Assembly (NCBI GenBank): GCA_039000515.1
Contig: JBCFYV010000012.1
Span: forward strand, 85,590,284 to 85,654,283
Origin: Timema cristinae
Lineage: Eukaryota; Arthropoda; Insecta; Phasmatodea; Timematidae
Reading direction: 5' to 3'
DNA length: 64,000 nucleotides
The notes below the pieces were generated by a model. That model made no database searches. It worked only from the letters and a program-made list of their open reading frames with translations, and was not told the DNA's origin. The position numbers and the translations under genes were made by a program. Shown piece after piece: positions 54,185-64,000 of the stretch (position 1 is the stretch's first letter; each line of letters opens with the position of its first letter).

Positions 54185-54575
54185 ATATATTTCATGTTGT
54201 ATGGAAGGATTCCCATCACTAGTGGAGCAGGGGTAATATTATCCATCCATGTTGTATGGAATGATTCCCATCACTAGTGGAGCAGGGGTAATATTAGCCG
54301 TCCATGTTGTATGGAATGATTCTCATCACTAGTGATGCAGGGGTAGGATTAGCCATTCATGTTGTATGGAATGATTCTCATCACTAGTGATGCAGGGGTA
54401 GGATTAGCCATCCATGTTGTATGGAATGATTCTCATCACTAGTGGAGCAGGGTTAGGATTATCTGTCCATGTGTATGGAATGATTCCCATCACTAGAGGA
54501 GCAGGGTTAGGATTATATCCTTGCGACCATGTTGTATGGAATGATTCCCATCACTAGAAGATGTAGTGGTACAAT
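54185..54575 (+). repeat. ~60-bp minisatellite, about 6.5 units
   Basis: CATGTTGTATGGAATGATTC + TCATCACTAGTGGAGCAGGG + GTAGGATTAGCCAT recurs. A (GTAGGT)n stretch at 54150-54172 precedes it. Confidence 0.9.
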
Positions 54576-54599
54576 GAACTACCCTATATATATATAGTT

Positions 54600-55445
54600 A
54601 GATAGATGAATCCTCATCCCTCGTAAGTACAGGGGAAGGTTCACCTGTCCTTCAGAACACTCATGTATCTTGGAGTGACTAAGAATGACGGAGCTTGTGT
54701 AATTATGAGAGTAAGGGCTTGTTGAAACACAATGTACACATCAATATTGCAGATACGAGTTATCTTCGATCTTCGATAACCCTTCACAAAGCAAGGCTAG
54801 ATAGGTGTAATATTGCCTTGTTGTGACACATTTCTAGATACAAGCGTCACACATGTCCAATATGCATCGCTATTAGAAGCTTGTGCTAACTCTATTATGA
54901 TAAAAACACAATGACCAGTCACAATACTTTTAATTTGAAACTTGACGAAATGAATCAAATTCTGTTACACAGTGATACGTTACCCAGGGCTACAGCCAAA
55001 ATGGTTGGTTGGAATTCACTTTTGTTATTTAGTAATACCTTAGGGCCAGGTGTTGATTTTGAATCTGGCTTTAAAATTAAAGGTTCCTTACTGACGACTG
55101 TTTTGTGTTGAAAGTTAGAAAATATAAAGTCTCCGTTCAAATTGGGTATCTCGGAAATGTTCTTAAATATAAATAAGAATGCATTTTTGTTTTGCTTAAA
55201 AAAAATCATTTGATGTTAGTTTAGTCTCATTAATCTTTGATTTTAGAAAAATTTAATTATTTTAAAATGGCTAAAATAATTTCACTAAAAATGTATATCT
55301 GAAAAGTGTTTATAGAGTTATTATTAAAATATATGTTTGGTTTTTTTAAGGAAAAAATATTTAAGGGTAGTTAACAGATACATTTAAGGATATTTTCTCT
55401 AATTTCAATAAACTAAATTAGAAAGTATGTACGATTAAGTCGTGC
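54600..55445. other. No gene seen
   Basis: AT-rich. The open frames at 54911-55209 on both strands lack splice sites and similarity. Confidence 0.35.
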
Positions 55446-55449
55446 CATT

Positions 55450-55790
55450 ATACTAGTATAAAGTCACATGGCTGACTCACTCACTGACATTGATGTTTAC
55501 CCACTTGGAGATGAGCTAGAAACTTGAAATTTGGCAAACTTAAAGCTTTAGCCTGTAACCGACGGGAAAATCCCAAAAATTTAAAAATTTTAATCCCCGA
55601 AAAAAATCCAAAATGGCGGAGCAACTTTAAAGTTGGTGCGAACCTTTCTTTGGAGGTCTCTTGGGGTTAAACGGTAAGACCAATCAAAAACTGTCTCTGG
55701 AATTACATTAGTTTACATCCACTCGCTAAGAAAACTCACCGGAGGTTTGGGGCGTAGCCCCCAACGAGCAAAGCGAGTTTATTATTATAA
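55450..55790 (+). mobile_element. Possible Helitron-like non-autonomous element
   Basis: Starts near CTAGTATAAAGTCACATGGC + TGACTCACTCACTGAC and ends near GGGGCGTAGCCCCCAACGAG + CAAAGCGAGTTTATTAT, with a GGGGC/GCCCC hairpin shortly before the end. A 3' hairpin and lack of inverted repeats recall Helitrons, but the expected CTRR terminus is not clear. Confidence 0.35.
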
Positions 55791-55819
55791 AGTGATAAAC
55801 ATATTAATGTTTATTATAG

Positions 55820-56030
55820 ATCTACGAAACATAATATCCTTGCTTAAAAAAACAGGATAACAGGATGAGGCAGGTGAAGTTTAAGAAATGCACCATAATC
55901 CGTTTGGAGAGAAGGTAATAAAACCACAGTGTACAAATTACAATGCATAAAACCACCCCCAAGTGTACCCAGCTGAGAGTCAAACTGATTAGCGTCGAAC
56001 TGATTAGCGTTTGTTTTATAAAATAGATTT
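55820..56030 (-). mobile_element. Degenerate SINE-B
   Basis: ACCACCCCCAAGTGTACCCA + GCTGAGAGTCAAACT head region in reverse, with a decayed body. Confidence 0.4.
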
Positions 56031-56090
56031 TGAGTGTCAAATGAATTTTATCTGAGCAGTATTTTTTACTATATCCCTTAGAAACTAGAT

Positions 56091-56098
56091 ATTATTAC

Positions 56099-56132
<34 letters not shown>

Positions 56133-56325
56133 TGTACACTCATCCTACTAACCGTCCAGGCTATCCCCATACTCATAACAATAACGTATGAAGAGTGATA
56201 AACCATTTAGGGAAAAAACTCAGTACACTCAGCCAGAATTTGAACCCCAACCTCCTCATACAAAAAAAAAACCAAGACAATAGTAGATCGAACGCCTTAA
56301 CCTGCGTGCCTACTGTTGCGTGTTC
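56091..56325 (-). mobile_element. SINE-B with ATT tail
   Basis: About 14 ATT units, CCTACTAACCGTCCAGGCTA tail, ACCATTTAGGGAAAAAACTC body, CCAGAATTTGAACCCCAACC B-box. Confidence 0.65.
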
Positions 56326-56329
56326 GCTC

Positions 56330-57540
56330 TTTGTTCATGCTCAAGTTGGCAGCCCTAATCAGAGCTTGACCTGTGACCTCTAGGCGGTCTACCAAGACCA
56401 GTCACGTGAATCAAACACTGTTAGGCTAGGTATCAAGTTGAGAAAGCCCAGGAACGATACCCAAACAGACATTTCCGACAGACGTTGGACGTGATTTCAG
56501 GAACATCCTATTTCTAGGATAATAATGTAAGAGGAAAATAGCCACGTGTGTCAAGGAAAATGTTACTTTCGTAACGTTACATCGCTTTATTTCACGAGGA
56601 GGATCAAACATTTTATAAAACAAACAAACTTGTAGCGAGAATCTGATGTTTAGATTTCAATGTTCCCTTCCCACATCACATCCTCGGACAAGGTCCAATC
56701 ATGTCAGACCTACCAACCATAGTTGGGTGGTTGATTCACACGTCTGGTTATCAACTGAATGATAGGATTCAAACCCTATAATGGCTGCTGATGAGATGGC
56801 GTCTCAGGTATAGACGCTGGATATAGGTACATCCTATTTATACACCTGTTTATAAAAAGTATGGGCTCAAATCTGGCGTCAGTTGAACCAAACAGATAAC
56901 AGTATAAATTATTCACCGTGCCTCATGTGTTACCGAGATATGAGGCATGAACAATAAACCTTGTTCTCAGCCAAACAACCTCAGATCAAGTCTCAATCAA
57001 GACAAACATCTTATATCATAGACTGACAGCCTTCCTCCTGAGGCAATAAGAAATGAACAATAAACCTTGTTTTCACACTTGTTTGCCCACAAAATACTTT
57101 AAATCTGAAAATATATAGCAGTATGTCTAAACCCCCACCAGCAAAACTTGTGTCCGTATCTGTGGTCAAGCAGTTTGGTAGGTCTGCTACAAGTCTTGGA
57201 TACTCTAACTTTCTCCGAGGTGTGGCATCAAATACTTATATTTTATTTCGTGGAATTTTTCTTGTACACAGATAAGAACTAGAGCCATGTGTAGGAATGC
57301 GTTCTGGACATTTAGGTTAAGTTAGTAAGTAATTTTTTGCTGATTAAATTTTGGGGGATGCTCTTGAATATCAGCAAAAGAACACAAAGACTATGCCGTG
57401 GCAATATCGAACTATTGCTCAGCAACAGTTTCTCTTGTGATCCTACTGTTCAGAAGAAATATCAGTGCAATATGTTTACAACCGGGGGAGGAGGAGGGGC
57501 TTGTCGGCATAATAAACGTCCATAACATACTTCAAACAGA
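56330..57540. other. No gene seen
   Basis: Unique, moderately AT-rich sequence. A short duplicated phrase GAACAATAAACCTTGTT occurs at about 56949 and 57056. Confidence 0.35.
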
Positions 57541-57554
57541 TACAAAAAAGAACC

Positions 57555-57990
57555 AATCAAAAACCCCATTCAGACAGAAAAGAGTCAAACACAAACTCCA
57601 GTCCAACAGAAAAGAGACAGCCCAGCAGTAAAGAGACAGTTGTATACCTCGTCCTGACAGAAAGAGCCAATTGCAGACCCCATCCCGACAGAAAAGAGCA
57701 AATAACAGTCGCCGTCCTGACCTAAAACAATCAATCACAGATTCTAGCCCGAAAATAAAGGGCCAATCACAGACAACAGTCTGACAGTAAAGACATAATC
57801 ACATACCCCATACCAACAAAAAAGAGCCAATCATAGACCTCACCCTGACAGTAAAGAGCCAACCAAAGCTCCCATCCCAGCAGAAACGGCTAGTTACAAA
57901 TTCCATACCGACATAAAAGAACAAATTACTTATCCCATCCTGACAGATCCTATCCTATCCTAGATCCTATCGTAGTCCCCGTCATGACAG
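57555..57990 (+). repeat. ~36-bp minisatellite, about 11 units
   Basis: GACAGAAAAGAGCCAATCAC + AGACCCCATCCT recurs with irregular divergence. Confidence 0.85.
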
Positions 57991-58335
57991 AAAGAAGCCA
58001 ATCACAGCTACCGACTTAACAAAGAACAGATGAGTATCAGAAATTAATGTTTAATCAGAAATGAACTTCCCCCGAGCGAAGGACTGGCGAAACAAGCAGT
58101 TTCTTGTACGCACGTGGACCCGTCAAGGAAATGTTCGGAGTGACGCTCACAAAGCCACGACAGACAGACAAAGAGAAACATGCGGTATCATCATGCTGCT
58201 ATGAAATAAACAACAGCGTTTAGAAAATCGCTCGGGGCGATTTCTGCCCATCTATTCTAGACTAGCGCAATGGAGACGTAAAGATTAGTTGAAACTCCTG
58301 GTCGTACGGCATGAGCACCCATCATTTCTTGATGA

Positions 58336-59014
58336 GGACAGGTCCTGGATCCGGACCACTGGGTGCCACCATCTGGGCCCTGCCAACTGGGCGCGGCCAA
58401 CTGGGTGCCAGGACAACTCGGCTCCAAAAGTAGCCCTACTTTTTTTCTTAAAAAAAAAAAGGTTTCTTTTTTTCTAGCATAATGCAATGCAATTTTTTTC
58501 TTTTTAATTAAAAAGTGATGAGTAAAAGCAAAATATGCACTCTTTGATTATGCGCAACATCATATTTTATTTAAATGTTCTTTGTCTTGTATTAATGCAT
58601 TGCAATAGCTAGGTTAGGTTAGGTTAACTTTATTGATTAAGTTTCCTCTACTAAGATTTGTTTAAACAACTCCAAAATTGAATATTTACATAATTGAAAA
58701 ATATATGATGTTGGGATGAAAAATATGATTAGTTAAGAAAAAGTTAATTCTTAGTTTTTACCAAACACTTTTTAATTTCTAATTGAAGAATATTTGAAAG
58801 AATGGCGCATTTTTTATATTCTAAAAATAAGTGCAATGCATTCTACTAAATAAAGTTAATTAAAAAAATAAAAGAAAAAAAGTTGTTTTTTTAGCGTCCA
58901 GTTGTCCTAGCGCCCAGTTATCCTAGCACCCAGTTGTCCTGGCACCCAGTTCGCGCGCACCCGGTTGGCCGCGTCCGGTTGGCGGTGCCCAGTTGTTATA
59001 GACTGGACAGGTCC
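58336..59014. mobile_element. Mutator-like foldback element
   Basis: GGACAGGTCC at 58336-58345 and 59005-59014 is a 10-bp direct repeat. Between them are inverted ends built of a short phrase, CAACTGGGTGCCAGGACAAC, repeated two to five times per arm. The 10-bp duplication and composite ends fit Mutator-like or other foldback transposons. The centre is AT-rich and non-coding. Confidence 0.75.
58611..58627 (+). repeat. (TTAGG)3
   Basis: TAGGTTAGGTTAGGTTA, three units of the arthropod telomere motif, interior to the foldback element. Too short to indicate a telomere. Confidence 0.6.
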
Positions 59015-59225
59015 AAGGTTTGGCTTCTGAGTGGGGGAGATTTCAGTTACATACGTAGATCAGAAAATTTAATCAACATCATCATTAATTTTATATCAAG
59101 AAGTAATTTATATTTTGGTTTAAATGTTGCTGTTTCCTATTAAAAAAAGCTTAAATTTGGGTATTTAGTGTTTATTTATTTTTTAACCTACTGATTATAT
59201 AAGCATACTACTTACAAACAACTTA

Positions 59226-59537
59226 GTTCTAGAACATTATTATTAGCACCACGTCTTACTACCCGTTTGGGATATACGCACTTACGCTAATGTGTAATGG
59301 TAGGGTGATTGTGAGATGAAATAGAGGACCTACAGTTTAACGTGGGATCCGAACCACGGTGGAGGTATGGCATTCCCCACATTCACAAGTTGTGATTAAT
59401 ACACGTCTTGTCAGAGGTGAAAGAAGGATTTGGCAATCAGATAAATATGTGCCGGGACCGAGGATTGAACCCAGGACCCATAGCACAGAAGTCTTACACC
59501 TTACCCCTAGACTGCCAGATCACCGAGTTCTAGAACA
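59226..59537 (-). mobile_element. SINE-A, full length with target duplication
   Basis: GTTCTAGAACA at 59226-59236 and 59527-59537 (itself palindromic) flanks a complete SINE-A. Confidence 0.95.
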
Positions 59538-59763
59538 GACACAACATCCAGTTCCCCAAACATTAATTTGCTATTAAATTTCACCAGTGATAGCTTACAT
59601 ATTTAAGCCATACCAACATTCGAAGCTCAGTAGATGGATATGTTAACGACTGAGCTAAGGTGTTGGGCTGATTTTATCTCTTTAGTTCTCGATGACAATA
59701 CACTTTCACACAAGCCCCCGTGGCTTATTAATGGACTGAGAGGTTTCCACAGCGTCTACGGCC

Positions 59764-59958
59764 AGTTTCTTGGACAGAATTAGTACGCCTCAAGTGCGGT
59801 GCTGCAATAAATAAATACAGGATGGCACAACATACACGAGAATGGAATGGGCCAGTTTCATATGCAAAACTGGTCCATTCCATTCGAATTTGGGTAGGTG
59901 TCATCATGTATTTAGTGTAGTACCGCACTTGAGGCGTACTAATTCGATCCAAGAAACT
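59764..59958. mobile_element. 195-bp near-perfect palindrome (MITE/foldback)
   Basis: AGTTTCTTGGACAGAATTAG + TACGCCTCAAGTGCGGT on the left is matched in inverse by ACCGCACTTGAGGCGTACTA + ATTCGATCCAAGAAACT on the right. The centre GGCCAGTTTCATATGCAAAACTGG pairs to a 7-base loop near 59862. Open frames in it are by-products. Confidence 0.9.
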
Positions 59959-60054
59959 CGCACTACTTCCTAAGGGCTTCTACCGAACATCACTAATCAA
60001 TAACAGGTCTTGTGACCCACACCAGTTGCATCACGGTCCCAAAGGGGAGAAGTT

Positions 60055-60325
60055 TTTTTTATGTTAATGGTTTTTTTTACTCAACGTAACTTATTTACAG
60101 TCCGGGCTAATTTTATTTAACGGTATTAATAAGGTAAGACTGAGGGGACTGAATTTGTAGAAAATACACCTGCATTTGCGAGGTCAGAAATTGTTGGAAA
60201 CAATTTAAATATTAAAAAAATCTCACTATACCTATCTGGGATTTGAACCTCTATTTTGTAGTAACTTGAAAACCAAACCAGATAATACTGATGCCTTTAT
60301 CTGTATGCCCACGGGTAGGTTCAAT
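60055..60325 (-). mobile_element. Degenerate SINE-B
   Basis: GTCCGGGCTAATTTTATTTA tail region, AAATACACCTGCATTTGCGA body, ACCTATCTGGGATTTGAACC B-box. Confidence 0.55.
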
Positions 60326-60469
60326 ATTAAAAGTTAAACAAACATTGCCAGGTCAGTGTAAATCATATTAAGATTTATTTTAAAAGCGTGTCTAGAACTG
60401 GTTACAATTTATTTGTATTGTGAACTAAATTATGTATAGTCTGTTTATTATGAATTGCACTAACTCTCC

Positions 60470-60690
60470 CAGGAAGAACAATTAATCCATTTTGCCTGAA
60501 CCGTGGCCGACTGCGCAGCGCAAGATTGTTTATGTTAATTTTAATTCCTCCTACTTATCTCCAGCCATTGGCAAGTCCCCGGAAACTTTATTAGCGGGAT
60601 AATAAACACAGGGTGTATTTATAAGAACAGATGAGTTTCAGGAAATAGTATTTTCGGAGAACGAGGTCAATGGTCAATAAATGACCTGCC
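60470..60690. promoter_or_regulatory. Unique block, possible conserved non-coding DNA
   Basis: CTGCGCAGCGCAAGATTGTT + TATGTTAATTTTAATTCCTC and CAGCCATTGGCAAGTCCCCG stand out as non-repetitive and of balanced composition; no coding frame. Weak inference. Confidence 0.2.
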
Positions 60691-60699
60691 AAGAGTGGG

Positions 60700-61250
60700 C
60701 TCACCAGGCATATTCGTTTGAATACGGTAAAACGTATAATATTACAATAACATGAAAAATATAATTCATTAAGATGTTAAGTACGTTTGATTATGATGAA
60801 AAGTTTAATTTCATTTTAGTACGATGCAAAGAATCATTTCAGCAAGATGAAAGTATATTCTAGCACAAGGGGAAAAATACTATTCAAGTATAGTGCAAAG
60901 TATTATTTAAATACGATGAAAAGTACAGTTAAAGTATGGTTAAAATATAGTGAAAAGCATTGTTTGAGAGGATAAAAATTATTGTTTCAACATGATAAAA
61001 TTAATTAAAATCTGTTCAGCATGGGAATTGTTTTCTGAAAGGCCTTTCTCCCTAACCAGAAATTTATTTTATAGTAGGATATTGGTAGGAAAAAAGAACT
61101 TTCAGAGCGTAATTCCTACCGTGAATAAAGTTTTTAGTCAGACTATAAAAAGTATTTTTTCAGTACGATAAGAATTATTTTTTTAGTAATGCATCTTAAT
61201 ACTCGTTCAGGCTATTGTGCAATAATGGGTTATAATGAAAAGTATTGTTT
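60700..61250 (+). repeat. Irregular AGTA(C/T)GATGAAAAGTA-type repeats
   Basis: TACGATGAAAAGTATAATTT-like phrases recur about every 40-45 bp between 60770 and 61000 and near 61230, strongly diverged. An old minisatellite or chance of composition. Confidence 0.4.
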
Positions 61251-61664
61251 CAGCTTTTAGATGACTGTCTTGATCTTTTCTTTCTTGCTGTAATGCTCCG
61301 GGCAATGGACACATTTTCTTGGATAAAACCTCGCATTCCTTAGAAAAAAATATTACCGCCAAATGATAAAGAAACTACGGGCTCAGTATGTGAAAAAAGG
61401 CTGTGACATAATAATACATTTTCTTTTATGACATATTATTCGTAGAATTTATAGCAATCAAGTTCTTGTCTTAACGCCAGAGTTTATAGACAAACAGTCC
61501 TAACGAAGTATTTGGAAATAAACTAGAAACATTATTAAGTACCCTTCGTTCAACCTGGAAGGAAGTAAGATTAACTTGCGTCTTTCAAATAAAGGCCTAT
61601 AAACTTAGTTGATTAGATTGGAGAAGAGTGTAATCATTTGAGGCAGTAATAATTTTTAAATTAT

Positions 61665-61860
61665 TATTATTTTCACCAGGCTATCCACATTTAAAAACAC
61701 TAGAGTAGGTAAAATTTTGAGGAAATTAAACTTTATTGGCGTGGAGAGAGAGGGGGGAAACTGTTTAAGAAAAATCAACCCCAGTACCCCCAGTCGGAAT
61801 ATGAATCCTGACCTCATCCCCGACAAACCAAACTAGCATGACGTACGTTAAGCCCACCTG
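61665..61860 (-). mobile_element. Degenerate SINE-B
   Basis: TTGGCGTGGAGAGAGAGGGG body, AACCCCAGTACCCCCAGTCG and GGAATATGAATCCTGACC B-box region in reverse. Confidence 0.55.
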
Positions 61861-61924
61861 CTTGATTTAATTATAAATTGAATATATAATTACCTTACAA
61901 ATGGTACTAAGATGTTGCAATATA

Positions 61925-62106
61925 TAATAATAATTATTATTATTAGCACCGCGTCTTACTACCCGTTCGGGTTATACGCACTTACGCTAATGTGTAATGG
62001 TAGGGTGATTGTGAGATGAAATGGAGGACCTACAGTTTCACGTGGGATCTGAACCACGGTGGAGGCCTGGCATTCCTCACATTCACAAGTTGTGATTAAT
62101 ACACCA
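61925..62106 (-). mobile_element. SINE-A, 5'-truncated
   Basis: ATT tail, ACCCGAACGGGTAGTAAGAC and body to ACTTGTGAATGTGAGGAATG; the head is missing. AATATATAATAA at about 61919 and ACCAATATATAATAAATG at 62102 give a target duplication. Confidence 0.9.
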
Positions 62107-62544
62107 ATATATAATAAATGAACCCAGAGGGTATTTGGTAATTTATGCTAAAAGTGCTATTCGTTTAGATACGAGACTGTTACAGTAAACCAAGTCAACA
62201 AGCAACTGTCAGAGTTGGATAACAAAAGGAACATATATAATAACTTAACAATTTTTTTATAACTTTAACGGCTTACATTTATATTTAAATTTTGCACTTT
62301 CATATAACCATAATAATTTATTCAAACATTGCGACCCCACCAGAAACAGCCGTGAGACAGAAGGGAGTCGCGACCCTCATGTTAGAAACCAATGAGTTAA
62401 AGTAAGTCAATTTAGTTATAGAATATAACTTAATTTATAACATTATACATTTCAATATTTGTTTATATTACCTATACTTAAAATGTAGGCACACAAGAAA
62501 TTTATGTTTAGAAAGTGTAAAGGTACTTTGAGTAGAATGAAAAG

Positions 62545-63455
62545 GTTTTGGATAGACCTGTGCAAATCGAAGATTTTTAATTTTGAATCAAATTCTAATC
62601 TTTGCTTATTAATACAATAAAAAGTGTGTTTGTTTGTTTGTCGTGAATATTGTGTGAAATCTACCGTAGGCAGAGGTCTGTGCACGGACGTGTTCACCTC
62701 AAAGCAGGATTTTTAAAAGTGTGATTACTTTTTTTTAACTAATTAAAAAATGGTTCGTTAATAAAAAGGTCAAGGGAAATGTAGGGCTTAAAGGCACCGA
62801 CTTAAATTTTAAATTCCACTTACGATCATTAAATTAAAATCATCTCTCCCAGGCAACGCCAGATATTTCAACGAGCCCAGTTTAATGCTTTGTAAATTTT
62901 CAAATCGAATCTGAATTGAAAATTTTATGATGAAAAGGTTTTCAGCTGGTTATGAATAGAAGATTATGTATTTAAAAGGTTTCAAATCCAATTCTTAAAG
63001 AATACTAGGCTAATTTATTAAAATTTTATTTTGAAATATAAATAGCCAAGATAGAAAAAAAGATTTAATAACTGTGCCCTAGCAATTAAATATTATTACT
63101 ATTAAACAATTCCCTAGTTTTATGGTCAAGTTAAATGATCGAGTTGATTTGGTAAAATAAAATTAAAATATGGGCATATAATTTTACAGAAATATTATGA
63201 TGAAATCGTCAGTTAAGTTTTGATAAAGAATTGATTTTAGGTTATATAGCAACAAATATTGAAATTTTTCCCATTTACATACAAACTTTGAGCTACTTTC
63301 TATCTATTCCGAATCTGGAATTTAACTGGATTTGAAATTTTGAATTCGATTCAAATCATTCAAATATATTTAGGGATTTTGAATCGAATGCAAATCTTGG
63401 TTAAATTCAGATTAGGATTCGAAATTGTGAAGTTTGGCAGAGGTTTAGTTTTGAA
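62545..63455. mobile_element. hAT-type element, non-autonomous
   Basis: The element 62553-63447 begins TAGACCTGTGCAAATCGAAG and ends, reversed, TAAACCTCTGCCAAACTTCA. Flanks GTTTTGGA (62545-62552) and GTTTTGAA (63448-63455) make a 7/8 match to the 8-bp hAT duplication. Subterminal GAATC/GATTC motifs are repeated at both ends (TTTTGAATCAAATTC; TTGAATTCGATTCAAATC), as expected for transposase binding. No transposase frame. Confidence 0.8.
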
Positions 63456-63559
63456 GAAATTCGGCTGAAAGCAAAGCCAAACTAACACTTTAGTGATATT
63501 TAGTTATTTCTCCCCTACTCCTCTCGTCCAAGCTAAACTTATTTCCAACCCTTTTTAAC

Positions 63560-63760
63560 TATATTAATGGGCTAGAAATGAAGAAAGTGGAAATTACATA
63601 CAAATGCATCTGATTTTGCGCGAAGGAAGAGTGAAAATCCCATCTATGAAAGATCATCCCCAATACACTCAGCTGGGAGTCAAACCCTGACCTCTCCATC
63701 TTCGGTAAACTAAACTAGGTGAGCCTGACATCTCTCCATGCGCCCACAGATATGGGTTTG
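63560..63760 (-). mobile_element. Degenerate SINE-B
   Basis: GCGCGAAGGAAGAGTGAAAA body, CTCAGCTGGGAGTCAAACCC B-box region, CATGCGCCCACAG head in reverse. Confidence 0.5.
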
Positions 63761-64000
63761 TGTTGGCTTGAAACCGATAAATTAATTTCTTTTTACATTT
63801 TGATATTTTTAAGTACTTGTATTATATTCAGTACCTCAAATTACCATGAAACACAAACTCATGTTAATATTTTTATAACTAATCCACGAGAACAAAATAA
63901 ATGTCGAGTATCGCTTTCATAACAAAAGGTTTAAAGAACGCTGAACTACATCATCCATGGTGAAATATTTGATAGTCATTGCTGGCCCAAGAATGGTATC
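63761..64000. other. No gene seen to window end
   Basis: AT-rich; nothing recognised. Confidence 0.35.

Noticed and set aside
56770..56820. CTGATGAG as a hammerhead core
   Set aside because: No GAAA at a suitable distance and no stem II.
58611..58627. Telomeric or interstitial telomere array
   Set aside because: Only three TTAGG units, inside a transposon; too short.

Overview
The window reads as AT-rich, repeat-dense nuclear DNA of an invertebrate animal. The reasons are split coding exons with good GT/AG splice sites, tRNA-derived SINEs in large numbers, hAT, PIF/Harbinger, mariner-type and Mutator-like DNA transposon remnants, LINE tails, many minisatellites and ATT/TA microsatellites. 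Nothing bacterial, organellar or phage-like is visible. An arthropod or other protostome is my guess; the phylum cannot be fixed from the sequence.

No complete gene is present. The best coding evidence is on the minus strand. A signal-peptide exon lies at 13119-13242 (perfect Kozak start, GTAAGT donor, phase 1, mature end resembling the start of an Ig domain). Two exons at 19128-19317 and 17623-17931 join in phase 0 and look like part of a FERM middle lobe with a long loop. A candidate first exon with an upstream ORF and an NRF1-like palindrome lies at 36680-36790 (minus). A plus-strand exon opens at 44009 and runs 71 codons exactly to a CAG|GTGAGG donor. Several weaker exon candidates are listed with low confidence.

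Most of the rest is repeats. Three SINE classes recur. SINE-A and SINE-B have different tRNA-like heads but share one 3' tail ending in the GAACGGGTAGTAAGACGCGG motif followed by (ATA)n. SINE-C has a different body. SINE-D is a fourth family, present twice and once split by a SINE-A with a clear target duplication. Six copies of a roughly 390-bp palindromic MITE share TTAA termini. A triple nest (SINE-B, then a TIR element, then a hAT MITE) sits at 42001-43400. About fourteen minisatellites with 24-85 bp units are present.

The most unusual pattern is that minisatellites abut splice junctions. The 52-bp array at 12133-13121 repeats the exact donor of the signal-peptide exon about a dozen times. 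The 80-bp array at 19300-19755 repeats the acceptor and first codons of the FERM-like exon. The large 71-bp array at 2640-4715 appears to be grown from a SINE tail.

Layout: 1-5 kb SINE tail, coding-like 24-mer repeat, LINE tail, large SINE-derived minisatellite; 5-11 kb SINEs and a MITE; 11-14 kb possible regulatory DNA, arrays and signal-peptide exon; 15-21 kb MITE, FERM-like exons with arrays, Harbinger remnant; 21-33 kb mostly SINEs and AT-rich DNA; 33-37 kb array, GC-richer unique block, candidate promoter; 37-46 kb MITEs, nested transposons, plus-strand exon; 46-64 kb SINEs, LINE tail, arrays, Mutator-like and hAT elements.
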